A DNA stretch of 42,912 nt, from assembly GCA_017476425.1 (NCBI GenBank), contig JAFUZV010000217.1, positions 1 through 42,912 on the forward strand, in the 5' to 3' direction. The stretch is from Selenomonadaceae bacterium. GTDB taxonomy: Bacteria > Bacillota > Negativicutes > Selenomonadales > Selenomonadaceae. This document shows positions 41,769 through 42,912 of this stretch, piece after piece. The position numbers were made by a program, and so were the translations under genes. Below the pieces are notes generated by a model, which was not told the DNA's origin, did not search any database, and saw only the letters and a list, made by a program, of their open reading frames with translations. Within the stretch, counting starts at the first letter, position 1, and each line of letters begins with the position of its first letter.

Positions 41769-42912
41769 TTATTCTTCCGGCTGAGGAATGAGATCAGAAG
41801 GTTTCAAATCTTTTTTCATTGAGAAAGCCGCCGTTGCGGTGAAAAGAACATCACTCGACGAATTAAGAGCCGTTTCACAAGAATCTTGCAACACGCCGAT
41901 TATAAAACCTATACCAACAACTTGCATTGCAATATCACTGCTGACACCGAACGATGAACAAGCAACAGGAATTAACAAAAGTGATCCGCCTGCAACGCCT
42001 GACGCACCACAAGCACCAACAGTTGAGATCAAACAAAGTAATAACGCAGTCGGCATATCAATACTAATACCCATAGTGTAAGCCGTTGCAAGTGAAAGCA
42101 CAGCGATTGTAATTGCTGCGCCGCTCATATTGATCGTTGCACCTAATGGAATTGAGATCGAATAAAAATCCGGATCAAGTCTGAGACGTTTGCAAAGATT
42201 CATATTAATAGGAATATTCGCCGCTGATGATCTTGTAAAGAAAGCATAAAGTCCGCTTTCTTTGAGAGTTGCAAAAACTAACGGATAAGGATTCATATGC
42301 AATTTCAAGAAAACGATCAAAGGATTCATAATCAAAGCGACGCTGAAGAATGCACCGAGTAAGACAGCAAGAAGTCGAGCATAACCAAGAAGAGTTTCAA
42401 CGCCGCTGGTTGCGATCGAATCAGCAACAAGTCCCATAATACCGAACGGCGCAAAACGAATTACCCATTGAACAACTTTGGTAACTGCCTTAGCAAGATC
42501 ACTGACGACTTCGTGAGTTGTATCACCGGCATTTTTAAGCGCAAGACCAATTATAACTGCCCAAGCTAAAATTCCTATATAATTTGCATTCGTCAAGGCG
42601 TGAATAGGATTATCAACAACATTCATTATAACATTTTGCAAAACTTCAACGATACCAGAAGGCGGAGTTATTTCAGCGTCCGTCATTTGCAAAACTAATT
42701 TCGTCGGGAACATAAACGAAGCGGCAACTGCAACAAGTGACGCACAGAAAGTTGCAAACATATACAAAAAAATTATAGGTTTCATTATCTTTGATGATTC
42801 CGCTTTTTGACTTAGTGCATTAATGACAAGCACGAAGACTAAGATCGGTGCAACACCTTTGAGTGCATTAACAAATAATTTTCCGAAGACGGCGATCACA
42901 GGAACGATACTC
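41769..42912 (-). CDS. sstT: Serine/threonine:sodium symporter SstT (5' end beyond window)
   Basis: A dicarboxylate/amino-acid:cation symporter family member; 376 residues from the first in-window Met (42899) but the frame continues to the edge (SIVP before it), so the N-terminal helix or so is missing. SstT-like features: [58 protein letters not shown] and [20 protein letters not shown], the reentrant loop regions that bind substrate and sodium. SstT imports serine and threonine with sodium. The gene is convergent with kdsD and unrelated to LPS synthesis. Confidence 0.9.
   Translation of the reverse strand, partial: SIVPVIAVFGKLFVNALKGVAPILVFVLVINALSQKAESSKIMKPIIFLYMFATFCASLVAVAASFMFPTKLVLQMTDAEITPPSGIVEVLQNVIMNVVDNPIHALTNANYIGILAWAVIIGLALKNAGDTTHEVVSDLAKAVTKVVQWVIRFAPFGIMGLVADSIATSGVETLLGYARLLAVLLGAFFSVALIMNPLIVFLKLHMNPYPLVFATLKESGLYAFFTRSSAANIPINMNLCKRLRLDPDFYSISIPLGATINMSGAAITIAVLSLATAYTMGISIDMPTALLLCLISTVGACGASGVAGGSLLLIPVACSSFGVSSDIAMQVVGIGFIIGVLQDSCETALNSSSDVLFTATAAFSMKKDLKPSDLIPQPEE

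Overview
The window comes from an AT-rich diderm Firmicute, most likely a member of the Negativicutes (Selenomonas/Veillonella relatives). Many genes look Firmicute (EF-P with the KPGKG loop, PurF with a propeptide and Fe-S cysteines, GAGGTGAT-type ribosome binding sites, frequent GTG/TTG starts). Yet the window also encodes outer-membrane biology: P-ring and L-ring flagellar proteins (FlgI, FlgH), Kdo synthesis (kdsB, kdsA, kdsD), Kdo transferase plus lipid A 4'-kinase, and LPS-type glycosyltransferases. No tRNA, rRNA or CRISPR array was seen.

Layout. 1-1.7 kb is accessory sequence: a promoter running off the left edge, an IS200/IS605-like end hairpin, a small secreted protein whose signal peptide looks frameshifted, and a BrnT/BrnA toxin-antitoxin pair between two copies of a short repeat. 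1.8-5.4 kb: a chemoreceptor, argG and efp. 5.6-11.9 kb (minus strand): the rod/ring operon flgF-flgG-flgA-flgH-flgI-flgJ, ending at a terminator, then a secreted NAGPA-type glycosidase. 12.1-15.7 kb: a stand-alone PTS IIA protein, then pyrH-frr-uppS-cdsA (minus), with a divergent LysR regulator. 16.7-21.8 kb (minus): a second chemoreceptor, purF, ridA and a GT9 glycosyltransferase. 22-30.6 kb: cobalamin genes in both directions (coiled-coil gene-cobD-cobC; unknown gene-cbiG; cobJ), with a two-GT8 plus UDP-glucose dehydrogenase cassette sitting between cbiG and cobJ. 30.7-31.2 kb: a zinc-ribbon protein and a structured, terminator-rich gap. 31.3-41.7 kb: a fused waaA-lpxK gene, then zorA-zorB-zorE, a small SH3 protein and a phosphoethanolamine-transferase-like protein, then kdsB-kdsA-kdsD. 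The right edge holds most of an SstT-type transporter.

The outstanding system is zorA-zorB-zorE, a type II Zorya anti-phage module (MotA-like channel with a long coiled-coil tail, MotB/OmpA-like anchor, HNH nuclease). It is translationally coupled and lies inside the LPS/Kdo gene run. Other notable points are the WaaA-LpxK fusion, which joins consecutive steps of Kdo-lipid A assembly, and a family of 7-bp-periodic, partly palindromic repeats. Six of the repeats begin at the stop codon of a gene, and one has become the N-terminal coding sequence of uppS.
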